Source: Portulaca oleracea (taxonomy: Eukaryota > Streptophyta > Magnoliopsida > Caryophyllales > Portulacaceae). From it: a stretch of 64,000 nt of DNA. The notes under the pieces were generated by a model. The model ran no database searches, was not told where the DNA came from, and saw only the letters and a list, made by a program, of their open reading frames with translations. Below, piece by piece: positions 24,504 to 35,597 of this stretch. Within the stretch, counting starts at the first letter, position 1. The number at the start of each line of letters is the position of its first letter. The stretch covers positions 15,871,001 through 15,935,000 of the forward strand of contig CM055876.1 of assembly GCA_029582165.1 (NCBI GenBank). Direction: 5' to 3'. The position numbers and the translations under genes were made by a program.

Positions 24504-25108
24504 TAGGGAGGCAATGGGGCGGGGAATCCCCGAACCCGCTGGGACTCCGTCCCCATTTTTCCCGCCGGAAAAAATTTCCCGTCCCCAATCTTAAATCTCC
24601 GTCCCTAAAAATTTTAAAATTATCAAATAACATTTATTTTAATTCAATATATATATATATTAATAGTAAGGATAAAGTTGTTATTTTCGAATTTTACGTC
24701 AGAAACCCTAACATAAACTCGCTTCCCTCCTCCTCCATAATTCATTCGCTGCTCGCTACTCTTATTCACACTTGAGGATGATGTATTATTGTATTTTTTT
24801 TCGAATAACACTTGTTGATGTAGTATTGTTTGTTTATGATGTATTGTTGCTCGAACAAGTTAAATACGTTGTATTTTGAATAGGTTAAAAACCGGGTTCA
24901 ATTAAAAATCAGGTCCGATTAAAATTTAGTTAGATTTTGGATAGCTTTAAAAAATCCACATTGGATCTCTGTTGGGGGTGGGGAATCCGTGGGGATGGGG
25001 ATGGGGCAAGAATCATTTCCCGAAACGGGGATGGGAACGAGTTTTGGGAGCGGAGATGGGGACGGGGATATACTCCCCTGTCCCCGATCCGCCCCGTTGT
25101 CATCCCTA
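24504..25108. mobile_element. Second non-autonomous hAT element
   Basis: Ends TAGGGAGGCAATGGGGCGGG and the inverted GTTGTCATCCCTA resemble those of the hAT element at 14603-15285. Flanking 8-mers ATGTGAAA (24496-24503) and ATATGAAA (25109-25116) match at seven of eight. Subterminal zones are GC-rich repeats of GGGGATGGGGA type in inverted orientation, with an AT-rich core. No transposase. It sits just upstream of the small gene at 24151-23834 and could affect its promoter. Confidence 0.85.
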
Positions 25109-25220
25109 ATATGAAATTGAGATTCTATACATAGTTGAAATTTTTTTTCAACTATGGTAATTGAAAAAATATATTTTACCTCTAAAATGTTAAAAAAAAA
25201 TTCTAAAACTAAGAAAAAGC

Positions 25221-28200
25221 TTATATTTCTGAACTTGCAACCAGATTACAAATATCATTCTCCGCTAGATCGTTGATCAGATCTGGGGTCACTCCTATCC
25301 ATACTATTCTACCAATAAGAGAAGGAACAATGTGGGCTAATGCATGAGCTACCTCATTTCCACTCCTCCTAATAAAGCTAAAAACAACCGAATCAAAATC
25401 AGAACATAATTGAAAAATAGCAAACAAAAACAGTGAATAAGTATTGTTATCCCCTTCGTTGAAGTTTCCTCATAAGATTGATGGAGTTCCCCGGTAACCC
25501 AGATTCCGGGCTTCCGTCATGGCTAATAAACATGCCCTGACTTCCTCCATCAGTGGGTCTGTGAAACCTAGACCCTGTTCCACGCCGGCCACCTCTACCA
25601 ATCCCGTTGAGTATCGAAACACGTATCCCCACCCGAACCCTTGATCCCCCACCTTTCCTGCATCAAAATTTACTTTAATCCACCACTGTTGGGGCGGCCT
25701 CCAGCTCGCCTGAGGTGGTGGATGGGGCTCCCATTCTTCAGCTCCTCGTACTTCCCGGTAGCGGCGGACCATCTGAATGGCTAAGTCGGCTGTCTCCGGT
25801 AGAGGGCCTTTGTGGTCGGAATATATGAATTTGTTCCGAGCATCCTACACCGCCCAGACCACTGCTAGGAATTCGCCTAGTTTCTCATCATCCATCTCCG
25901 AGGCTGCTCGAATGAAACCGTCTAGCACGTTTTAATATGCCCCGCCCTATAACGCTTCTTTAAATGGGCTATTTGCGCAGATATGGACTGCTAGAGGACA
26001 GTAGAAGACCGCATGTGTGTCTGAATCCAACCAAAAACCACATACCCTACACTGCCTTTCCATCTAGGGTATTCTACGGGCTAAATTCGCTCCGGTAGGG
26101 AGTGCATTGACTGCACCTCTCCAGCTGAAAACTTTGACCCTTGGGGGTATATTTTGTGCCCACAACCGCCTCCACCACTGCTTATTACCATCCATAGAAG
26201 AAGAGGGTGAATCCCTCTTCTTTAGTGCCTGGGCTAGGTGGTATCCCGACTATACCGAGTAAACACCTTTTGTTGTAAAAAACCATGAAATGTAGTCCTC
26301 TGGCCAGCTCTTGCAAGCGGGAAGTGCTAGGATCAACTCCACATCACAAGGATTAAAGAGCTCTCTTACCAACTCCACTTTCCACCTCCCATTGATTTTG
26401 TCTAACAAGTCTATCACCAACAGGTTCGGGTAGATTATGGGGATGGTGTTGCACAATTCTAAAGGAATAGGGTTGGGGCAACCACCTATCCGTCCACGTG
26501 TAGACTGAGTTACCATTTCCAATTACCCACCTCGAACCGTTTTCGATGAGATATCTTGATTCTCAGATGCTCCTCCACACAAAGCTTAGTTTCTAACCCA
26601 GGGTCGCCTCCCGGATATCCCCCTCAGGAAAGTAGAGTGCCCTTAGCAGTTTGAACACAAGTGATGTATTATTCGTCATGAGCCGCTAGAACTGTTTTGC
26701 TAAAAGGGCAGCGGTGAAGGCCTCTAAATTTTTGAACCCCAACCCCCCTTTATCCTTCGCCTCACACAACTTCTCACGTCCTAACCAGTGGATTTTCCTT
26801 CGCCATATATCGTTACTCCACCAGTACCGGCAAGTAATACTCTGGATATCCGAACACAAAGTCTTTGGGAATTTAAACACGCTCATCATATAGGTTGGGA
26901 TTGCTTGAGCCACCGCTTTAATTAGCACCTCCCTCCCCGCCCACGAGACTAATTGGTCCATCCATCCCGAGAGTCTCTTTCTTACCCTGTCCTTCACACT
27001 TACAAAAGCTCGTCTCTTCTTCCGCCCCATGTAGGATGGTACCCCGAGGTATTTTTCTTGAGCCAGGACCTCTTTAATATCCATAGTCAGAGTCACCTCT
27101 TGACGTCTCTCTTCTGGGATTCCCTTTGCAAATACAACACTGGACTTGGCCAAATTCACCTTCTGCCCCGAAGCTTTATCGTACCAGGAAAGGATCTCCA
27201 TCAATGCACGGGCCTCCTCCACCGAGGCCGCGACGTGCATTTCGTGTCATTGCTCGTCGCCCTGCTTCTATTTGTCTAGACGTGATCCAAGCGGGAAGAA
27301 AATCGAGTTGTCCGCAAAAAGTAAATGAGATATACAAGGAGCATTATGGCAAATTTTATGACCATGAATAACCCCTTCTTCCTCCACTTTCCCCAGCAAC
27401 CCCATAAGCCCTTCCGCCACGAACAAGAATAGATACGGGGATATGGGATCTCCCTGCCTCAATCCACGTGATGGTCTCAAAAAACCCGTCGGTCTCCCAT
27501 TAATCACCACCGAGAACGTCGTTGAATTGACACGGTTCATTATCATTTTCACCCACTGGGCATCAAACCAGAGCCTCAACAAAATGCTTTCAAGGAACTC
27601 CCACTCTACTCGATCATAGGCCTTCATCATATCAACTTTAACCGCCATTGACCCTCCCGCCACGTAGCTATTAGTCATAGAACGGAAGACTTCATAAGCA
27701 ATAATAATATTGTGGGTAATTAATCTACCTGGGGTAAAGGCGCTCTGAGCATGGGAAATGACCTTGTCCAACACCTGTTTCATCCTGTTTGCGATAGTCT
27801 TCGTGGTCATCTTGTATATAACATTACATAGACTAATTGGGCGGAATTCGGCGACACATTCTGCATTTGCACATTTGGGGATTAACACGAGATTAGTATG
27901 GTTGAGATCATCCGGCATCACCTCGCCTGCTAGCACTCCCCGGACAACGGCGCAAACATCCTCCCCCACCACATCCCAGTACTTCTGGAAAAATAATGGG
28001 TTAAGGCCATCCGACCCTGGTGCCTTGTTTGGATACATCGCCCTCAGGGCCATCTCAATCTCCTCATCACCGTACGGTGTTGTAAGCGCTTCGTTCATTG
28101 CTTGAGTCACCTTTGGTGTCACATGCTGGAGTACCTCATTCTGGGCCTCAACCCCCTCTAAGCTGAATAGCTTTTGATAAAAGCCTAACACCTCATCCTC

Positions 28201-29364
28201 TATTTCCTGATCCTTTGACGTCCACCTACCATCTTCCCTACGTAGCTTTGTAATTGTGTTCGCAACTCTTCTTCCTGAAGCCCGAGCGTGGAACCATTTG
28301 GTATTTGCATCCCCGTGCTTCAAAAAGTTTGCTTTTGCCCTCTGAGCCCAATAAATTTCCTCCTTGTGTTTAATTTCCTTGAGCTTTGTCAAAAGCTCCC
28401 TCCTTCTCCCAATATCCTTTTCCTTGTTCAGCTCCTGGCCCAATTCCCTCACTTCTTGGCCCAGCCTATCCACCTACTCCTCCCTCCATTGCATTAAAGC
28501 CTTTGAGACTCTCCTAATTTTCTCCTCCACTCTAGCCCACAAAGTCGGCCCGACAACTCCAGCCCAGTTCTCCTTAATCACTTCCTTGCAACTTTCCTCT
28601 TCAACCCACCAATTTTCAAACTCGAAAGCTCTACCTTGTCTTTTCCCGTTTTTCTCTCTCCTCCTGAGAGTTAATTTAATCGGTAAATGATCAGATATAG
28701 TCTCATCAATGTGAGTGACTAGAGCATTTGGGAAAAGTTCCACCCAGTCCACCGAGGCTGCATATTTGTCCAACCACTCCTCCACCACCTCCCTGTCCCT
28801 CCTCTTATTCTCCCATGTAAATTCATACCCTTCAAAGCTGAGGTCATGAAGACCACACTCCTCGAAAGTAGCACAAAACTCATCCAACATCGGCTAATTT
28901 TTTAGCCCTCCCCCCTTTTCTCAAAGTTATAAAAGATTTCATTTAGGTCCCCTCCGATCACCCCTGGCAGTTGGCTATAATCTTTAAGATCTCTTAGCAT
29001 TGCACAAGTCTTCGTCTTCTGAGACCCCTCCGGCCACCTGTAAATCCCTGTGAATCTCCATTCCCTGTCACTTCCCCAACCGTTAATATGGATGTCTATG
29101 TGGTGTAGGAGTAAGACTGTAAACTCACATTCACTGTCTTCTTCTAAAGTAGTGCTAATCCCCCCGCTCTCCCCACACAACTTACGGCCACTCCCTCCCA
29201 ACCCCCGAGCTTAGCTTCCTCTTAAGGCTTTCCATCTCCCTGTCCATCCTTTTGGTCTCACATAAGAAGACCAACTTCGGTGATAACCTTCAAAGAATCC
29301 CCCGAAGGTCTTTAAGTACAGAGGGATCACCGAGCCCTCTGCAGTTCAAACAAAGGATACTCAT
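25221..29364 (-). pseudogene. LINE 1 ORF2: endonuclease, reverse transcriptase, RNase H
   Basis: Starts at ATG 29364 with MSILCLNCRGLGDPS, the typical endonuclease opening (…LNCRGLGNP…). Then WRFTGIYR, VIGGDLNEI and SDHLPI mark the endonuclease up to about 28690. The longest intact stretch (28473-27268, 401 codons) is reverse transcriptase: NKAPGSDGLNP, FRPISLCN, YDRVEWEF and RGLRQGDPISP. The catalytic site reads FADN rather than FADD. A frameshift follows, then LSGWMDQLVSWAGREVLIKAV (positions 26983-26920 region), a zf-RVT region (RRLWAQNIPPRVKVFSWR), and an RNase H domain starting KVNFDAG near 25670. Its ATG overlaps the ORF1 stop as ATGA (29364-29361). Confidence 0.85.
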
Positions 29365-30103
29365 TGCTCAAGGTGGGGTTGTCCAGAAGCCTCTGCCTTT
29401 TGGTAATGTTTGTTTAAGTTTCCCTCGCTGCGACGATCTATCCACCCCGCTTGCCCTCCAACCTGCAAATCACTGTGCTTTCTTTTGAACAGTTCCCTCC
29501 CCACCTCCACTTCTCTTGTCTCTTCTGTCACCATCGCTGTACCTCTTCCCCCCATATCCCTACTGCTTCCTATCGAGTTGCACCCACTTCTTGAGAAAGA
29601 TAACCTTTGTTTGGCTCTCGGTTGGGTAGACTTATCCTTGAAGGCCTTAAAAAGCCTCCGCTCCTCCTGCATCTTCGCTTCTGCATTCCTCCGTTTGGAC
29701 TTCATCGGGGACGCTTTCAACAAGTTACCGTATTGAAGATCATCATGTGGGATGTCATGAGATACCTCCTCACACTCCTTTAATGTGTGATCAAGCTTTC
29801 CGCATCCATGACAAAAGTCTGGCAGCCGCAAGTATTTTAAACGAATCCATATTGACTTGCCGTCCACCTTCACCATCAGCCCCCTCCTCAGTGGTTTCGT
29901 CACATCCACGTCAACTCTAAAGCACAAAGCTTTATCTATCCCCAGCATGGATTCCTCTTCGCAGACGACAAACACCCCTACCTTATCCCCCAATATCCTT
30001 GCAAACGAAAATGTCTGACGGATTGTTGGTACGTCATATGCTTTGACCCAGAAGCGAGCAAACTTAAATTCGATATCGACATATTGTTCCTTCCCCGTCC
30101 ATT

Positions 30104-30820
30104 AATGGAAATATAGGCTTATTAAGCGTGCACAGACGAGCAACTCTCCACCTACTATAATTTTTTGGTTTGAATGTAGATTCGAACTCCCGACCACGGC
30201 ATATAAGAATTAGTGACTAACCAAACCCTTACCGCTTGAGTATTAAATATTATTTGATTCTAATAACTAATTTAATACTATATATACAAAAATACCACTT
30301 GACTTTTTTTTTTTATCTTCTATTTTAGCTTTAACTAATAGATGGGTATATTAAAAAATTATAATCATAATTTTTAAAATATTCTTGAAATTAATATAAT
30401 ACTATATGTATGCAAATACCATTTGGCTTCTAATATTAACGCGCCCAAAATTCAATAATCCATAATGTTTCTTTTCATTTTTTTGAAAATATTTTTAAGA
30501 CTAAATTAATTCCTTAATTAAACCTGGTGCTTAATTAAAAGATTATACTTTTTTGCAAAAAAAAATTATAATGTAAAATTGTTGTCTGCCACGCATATTA
30601 TATGTGGAAATATAGGTTTGTTTGGGAGAATGTTATAATCTCACTTAATAAGCGTGGCCAAACTGTTACAACGCGCTAGCACGCTTATATGCGTGCTTAC
30701 CGTTTAACCACTCTTAGTAAGCATGCCCATTACATATAGTACGAATTTGCACGATTTTTTTCCCCCATTTAAATAAGCGTGGGAAAATATGCGTGGAAGA
30801 ATGCATATTTTATTGTAGTG
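30104..30820 (-). mobile_element. CACTA-like (EnSpm) non-autonomous insert in LINE 1
   Basis: Read on the minus strand it starts CACTACAATAAAAT, matching the CACTA terminus, followed by repeated AAGCGTG/CACGCTT motifs resembling CACTA subterminal repeats. The comparison with LINE 2 fixes the breakpoints. Flanking triplets ATT (30101-30103) and GTT (30821-30823) fit a 3-bp duplication with one change. The far terminus is eroded. No transposase. Confidence 0.55.
30165..30243 (-). mobile_element. tRNA-derived SINE-like head inside the CACTA-like insert
   Basis: On the minus strand there is an A-box-like CTCAAGCGGTAAGGG (near 30240) and, about 40-50 bp on, a B-box-like GGGAGTTCGAATC (near 30193), followed by an A-rich stretch. 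This box order and spacing is that of RNA polymerase III promoters in plant SINEs. It is short, so a tRNA relic is an alternative. Confidence 0.4.
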
Positions 30821-31300
30821 GTTCCCTAACTAGCAAAAGTTTCCCATCAAAGGACCAAGGCCCCTCATTCATTACAAAATTTTTGTCATGATGCGAGAAG
30901 AATTGGAATAAGAAAGGTTGGAATCCAAATTTCGTATCACCACCCCCTTCGACGGCTTCCAGATGTTCTTCAACACCGCTCTGAGAACTCTAGGGTTGAA
31001 GGTCTGCCATGTCAGCAGATGCCCCACCAGGCTTAATTTGATCTCCTCTAGTTTCTCCTTCGGCACTTCATCATCCACGTCCACAATCTCCTCCTCCTCC
31101 TCAGTTAGTTTCAATTTATTCCAGTCCAATTCCACAGTATCAGCCATCGGGTTGAAAATTTTCTCCCCCTACACCAACGCCCCCACCACATGATTAGAAT
31201 CTGCAGAGGTACCCTTCAGAACCACCGAGCCTCACCGGAAATCGGGAAGCACAACACGCCCTCATGTCGGTACCCTAAACCGCTATTAGGGTTCCGCGGA

Positions 31301-31904
31301 GTACTTCCTACACAACAATAATTAACAATTAATTGAACCTTTTTTTCCAAAATGTTAAAAATTAGTATGTGTTGATCAAATTGATTTGATCCAGTAAGTA
31401 ATGATATTCATTAAAATACAATTTTTTTTATAAAATTTAATATTTTTAAGGATATTCTTCCATAATTGAAACTTTTTCAACTATCACATTTAAAAAGAGT
31501 AACAATCGTTGATTTTACCTCAAATGATGAAATCAATTGATTTTGATAAAAAATAACTTCTTGTAATAGTTAATTATATCTATTGACACATAAATCTTTT
31601 TAACGGACATGACTTATCTGTCTAAATTAATGATAGGTTATATTATCTCCGTCCTAAAATATTTTCAGAAATTGATAGGTTATATTATCTCCATCCTAAA
31701 ATATTTATCCTTTTACCTAATTTTAACTTGGGTATAACTAGTCTCAAACCCATGCAATGCACGGATATAATAAAATATTTATTTTAATCTATTAATTTCG
31801 CATTATTATCAAACTAAATAATTGATTTTTTTTTTAAAATTAGTGTCATCCTTTCAATATTCTTATGATAATATTAATTAGCTACGACCTCAACTACACT
31901 TTTA
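31301..31904. other. AT-rich spacer between the two LINEs
   Basis: No gene. It includes the tandem duplication at 31631-31714 and an ACCCATGCAATGCACGG motif near 31748-31764 that recurs in similar form at 62277. Confidence 0.4.
31631..31714. repeat. 42-bp tandem duplication
   Basis: Two copies starting TGATAGGTTATATTATCTCC at 31631 and 31673, differing by at least one base (CCGTCC versus CCATCC). The second copy runs on into sequence resembling the middle of a Stowaway MITE. Confidence 0.8.
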
Positions 31905-31978
31905 TTTGCCTTATTCGGGTGCATATGGAATAGTGCTAACCTGACCACCTCCTTGTGTAGGGCGCACATAGAGCTTGG
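31905..31978 (-). mobile_element. LINE 2, downstream fragment left of the solo LTR
   Basis: On the minus strand this reads (with one frameshift) ALCAPY then VVRLALFHMHPNKA, aligning with the LINE 1 reverse-transcriptase stretch ALTTPY ... MALRAMYPNKA. It continues exactly where the LINE 2 frame stops at 43372, so the same LINE was split by the solo LTR. Confidence 0.75.
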
Positions 31979-32856
31979 TGATATGTGCATTTTTCACCTG
32001 AGCTTTGATAGTGGATTAGGGATGACTTGATTAAAAATGTTGATTTGTATCACAATTTCCATATTACACTTGGTGTTATTGTTTTTGATGCAAATTTGTA
32101 AGTTTTAAGGTCAAAACACCAACATTCCCTCAATTTTGGTGAAGGTAAGTGCACCACGGACCTTCTCCAAGGACAACCGGACCGCCATAAAATTTCATAT
32201 GTTTTGGAGCAAGGAAGATTGGACAACATGTACTTCGGGATGCCCGTGGGCCCTCCTCTGGTCCGTGGCTAGGCCTAAATTTGCCTTAATTGTGCGGTTT
32301 TTGCCGGTTTTGCAAGGGGAAACAAAATTTCATTTTTTGGGGTTTTTATGACTCGAAAAAGGCAGTTGCTAGCATCTATCTTCACTCCTAACATTCCATA
32401 CTCCATCTACCCCTCCTCCACACAAATCAGGAGAAACAAAAGCCGAAGATCGAAGAGAAAATTCAACGGAATTTCTACCGGGATCGAAAGACTTGGCGGA
32501 ATTCTCCTCGAAGATTGCTCCATCCTTTTCATCGTTTTGAGGTTTGAATACCATGTTTAGATATTTCAATATTTCATCATGTTTCCAGTAATTGTGAGTG
32601 AGTAGATTTTAGTTTTCTAGGGATTTTGTGAACCAAAACAATGAAGTTTGATTAAATTTTCATGGTTTGTGCTTGAATTCTTATTTCGAATCAATAGAAA
32701 GTTGTGTTCTTCATGTTCATGAGTATTATTTAAGCGCTTGAATACTTGTGATTTGAGATTAGGTTGAAAGTACCGAAAGGTAAATTTGATTGACTTTTCT
32801 ACCTAGTTTTGCGAAATTTGAGAAAAGACTAGAAACTAGGGAATTACTTTGATAAT
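31979..32856 (+). repeat. Solo LTR, left part (split by Athila-1)
   Basis: Begins TGATATGTGCATTTTTCACC right after the target copy CTTGG (31974-31978). The start resembles Athila/Tat-type LTRs. Its other half is at 42986-43371. No internal domains of its own element are present, so it is a solo LTR of about 1.26 kb. Confidence 0.8.
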
Positions 32857-34604
32857 TGTTTAGACCCAATTTTAAGTCTAAATAGCGCCTTAATTCTTAG
32901 GCTTTTGACTTGTTTCGTAGTTTAATTTCATAGTTTTTAATACGTTTTTGGTTATTTTGTAGATTTTGGAGTCTTTACTCAAAACGTGGTAAAAAGGGCC
33001 ATTTTGCAGCTATTTTGGGAATCCCGAGATTTCCTGGGTCTTGACCGAGTCAAGGGCGAAGAAAGTAAAAAGGCCGGACATATCGACAGGTTCAAAAGTA
33101 AAAGTTTTGCTGAGTTTTGCCATGGTAGCCCCCGCCACCTTCTTTGTAGCGGGTGCTACCCCTTCTCCTCCGCTCGCCATTACACGCACCTAGGCGTAGC
33201 CCCCGTTACCCTCTACGTAGCGGGCGCTACGACCAGAGCTTCAGCTTGACCGAGCAAGATCGTACCTACGGTACTGAGGACCGTACCCGCGGTGGTGCCA
33301 AGGTGTGTGCAGGAAGTGAAGTACCCGAGCAAGACCGTACCTACGGGCTTGGGAGACCGCACCTGCGGTGTTGCAAAGGAGAGAAGAATCGCCTAGTCTA
33401 ATTCGCTTGAGCGCACCTACGGTCCAGATACACCGTGCCTACGGTGTTGTGAAGGAGAGAAAATCGCCCAGTTCGCTTCACAAGACCGTAGCTACGGTCC
33501 CATGGACCGTACTTACGGTCCCCTGCAGTTCGTACAATTTTGTTGGGTGAAGTGCTGCGTTTTGAGTAACCTTTTTGGCTTGTATATATTGCTACATGAA
33601 CAATTAGTATAGGGAGGCAATCTTAATTCCATCTTAGTTTTTATCTTATCATATTAGCAACATTTTAGCCTTCAATTAAAGAGAGTTCCTAGTGATTAGT
33701 GAGTGATTACACTTGGATTATTGCTTTTGCACTGGATTTTATTGGAATTCTATTGAAGTTTTGAAGATTTATCTTATTTTGGAGCATTGGATTCTTATTA
33801 TTCTGGAGCATCTTCCCATTGGCATCAAATTAATGAGCATTTCTTAACTCTTACTCTCTTTAGTTCATCCATTTACTCTTTAATCTCTGTTTTTGTTATA
33901 GATTGCTTAGTGTTTGTTGATTGTTGCTATTGTTGCTTTGATTATCTAGATTCTCTGTTTTAAGCATGGATGATGTTATCATTGTTGTTAGCATGTTAGT
34001 TAAGATGATTAGAGGCTAGAACCCTTATGGGTTAGGGAGAAACTAAGGATGTGAATGGTTTATTTGGATTGGGTTAGCAATTTTAAGAGGTAATTTATAG
34101 TGAAATCAATTTCCTATTCCTATTCTTACCTCAAGTAGTATGTATTTGGGTATGAAAGTCCCCGAATACCTCCAACGCTTGAGTTGGAAGGTGGAATTGG
34201 GATAGTTAGTATTCTATTCACGAAAGTGAATAGAAGCTAATTAGAGAGTCTCGTTTCTTTAACCCTCGGGGTCCGTGGTGGGCTTGTAGGAAGTTAATCC
34301 GGATTATCCTTGAAGGAGGAAATCCAATGGGTTTATTCTAACGGGATTGTCACTTGATTCTACTATTCTGTTGCTTTCTAATTGCAAAACCCTCGTCCTT
34401 ATTACCGTTTGCATCCCGAAATCTCCCGACACCCATTGTTTCCCATATTTGACTGAACCATAGTTATGTTTGTTCTGTTCGTCACCAAAATCCCTCTTGT
34501 TATCTTGTGATCCTAAACCTCACCTAGAGTCAATCAGTCCTAGCCAAGGCCCCTAGCTCCCTGTGAAGAACGATATAAAACCGGGGTACAAAAACCACGT
34601 TACA
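32857..34604 (+). repeat. 5' LTR of Athila-1
   Basis: 1,748 bp. It holds an array of hyphenated palindromes at about 33117-33525 and a TATATA box (GTATATATTG) near 33582. Near-identical to the 3' LTR, with scattered substitutions. Confidence 0.93.
33117..33525. repeat. Hyphenated-palindrome array in the Athila-1 5' LTR
   Basis: Two GTAGC...GCTAC hairpins (33126-33160 and 33197-33231) are followed by about seven copies of the ACCGTA-NN-TACGGT type, such as CCGTACCTACGG and CCGTAGCTACGGTCC, spaced 15-50 bp apart. The counterpart in the 3' LTR is at about 41506-41906. Confidence 0.8.
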
Positions 34605-34609
34605 TAAAA

Positions 34610-34629
34610 TGGCGCCATTGCCGGGGAGC
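34610..34629 (+). promoter_or_regulatory. Primer binding site, Asp-tRNA type
   Basis: TGGCGCCATTGCCGGGGAGC follows the 5' LTR by five bases. It matches the complement of the plant tRNA-Asp 3' end with two differences and is the usual Athila primer site. Confidence 0.85.
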
Positions 34630-34743
34630 AAGCGCACCTAACTTAGCTCTTTGTCTTTAGGTTGTTTAAGATCATTTCATTTGCTAGAGATTTGATATCC
34701 TTGGTTGTTGGGAATTTGATTCTTCTATTTGTTCTTTTTGTGC

Positions 34744-35580
34744 ATGCAGACTCGATCTCGACGAGGTCGAACGCCTAAAACTCCACCGATTTTGAATCCG
34801 GAAAGTATTATTCGCCAAGCAAACGTCGGCTCGAGACGAAGAAGACGACAAAGGGAGCAAGAGACGATCGAAATTCCAATGTCTGACGGAGAACCAGATC
34901 CACCCCGTACCTTAGCATCATACTCATTACCATCGTCAGGTACGGGAGGCGATCCCATAGTATTACCTACATTACCACTAAACGCATCGTTCGAGTTTAA
35001 ACCATATTTGCTGGAGATATCCGAGAACACTCCGTACCATGGAGGAGATCATGAAAATCCCATCGATCACATCAATAGGTTCGAGTAACGCATCGGTTTC
35101 GTGCAAATGAACGGAGTTTCCGCCGAATACATGAAGCTGAAGTTTTTCCCACTTACTTTGAAGGGAAAAGCACTATTGTGGCTCAACACGTGTCCATCGG
35201 GTACTTATTCTACATGGGATGCCCTCAGTCGTGATTTTCTTCAAAGGTTTTTTCCCAATGATGAGACATGTCGTTTGAGGCAAACCATTATGAGTTTTTA
35301 ACAAGAGTCCGGTGAGTCATTATTCGAAGCATGGGGGAGATTCAAAGGTCTCCAATGGAGGTGTCCTCACCACATTCTGGAGGTTTGGCTACTTTTACAT
35401 CATTTTTATTCGGGGTTATGTAGCTCTTTGCGAGATCTATCGATCATGCCTCCGGTGGCATGTTTCTCAAGAAGACGGCGGATGAAGAAAACGTATTTCT
35501 CCATGAGTTATCTCAAAACTCTCCACATTGAGGAGGCGGCCGTGGTCCAAAAGAAGGAGGTCCTTCTTTAGAGAGCAACC
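34744..35580 (+). pseudogene. Athila-1 gag, N-terminal and capsid part
   Basis: ATG at 34744 (MQTRSRRGRTPKTP). It includes the Athila gag core: NPIDHINRFE, FPLTLKGKALLWLN and TYSTWDALSRDFLQRFFP. Stops occur at about 35086 and 35299, and frameshifts around 35400-35580, so the capsid reading frame is broken several times. Confidence 0.8.
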
Positions 35581-35597
35581 CTACGATCAAATTTCTC

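Larger units (their letters stand above)
29361..31147 (-). pseudogene. LINE 1 ORF1: DUF4283 / CCHC zinc-knuckle protein, interrupted
   Basis: Begins at ATG 31147 (MADTVELDWNKLKLTEEEEE) and includes SLVGHLLTWQTFNPRVLRAV and NEGPWSFDGKLLLVRE. It is then cut by the insertion at 30104-30820 and resumes with FKFARFWVKAYDVP and the knuckle CHGCGKLDHTLKEC, ending at 29361. ORF1 proteins of plant LINEs bind the element RNA. One frameshift lies just before the insert (near 30910). Removing the insert brings the two halves together at the same point where LINE 2 is uninterrupted. Confidence 0.8.
25221..31300 (-). mobile_element. LINE 1: plant L1-type non-LTR retrotransposon with RNase H, broken
   Basis: Reading on the minus strand from about 31300: ORF1 with a DUF4283-like N-terminus and CCHC zinc knuckle, then ORF2 with endonuclease, reverse transcriptase, zf-RVT and plant-type RNase H. 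No convincing poly-A tail or target duplication was found, so the termini are approximate. Several frameshifts and stops, plus a CACTA-like insert at 30104-30820. Confidence 0.85.

Noticed and set aside
25141..25220. Poly-A tail of LINE 1 (poly-T on the plus strand)
   Set aside because: Only short T-runs, not adjacent to the end of the RNase H frame, and no matching target duplication at the other end.
33153..33401. Arg/Gly-rich frame in the Athila-1 5' LTR, repeated at 41534-41782
   Set aside because: Produced by the palindrome array; it lies wholly in LTR sequence and contains no domain.
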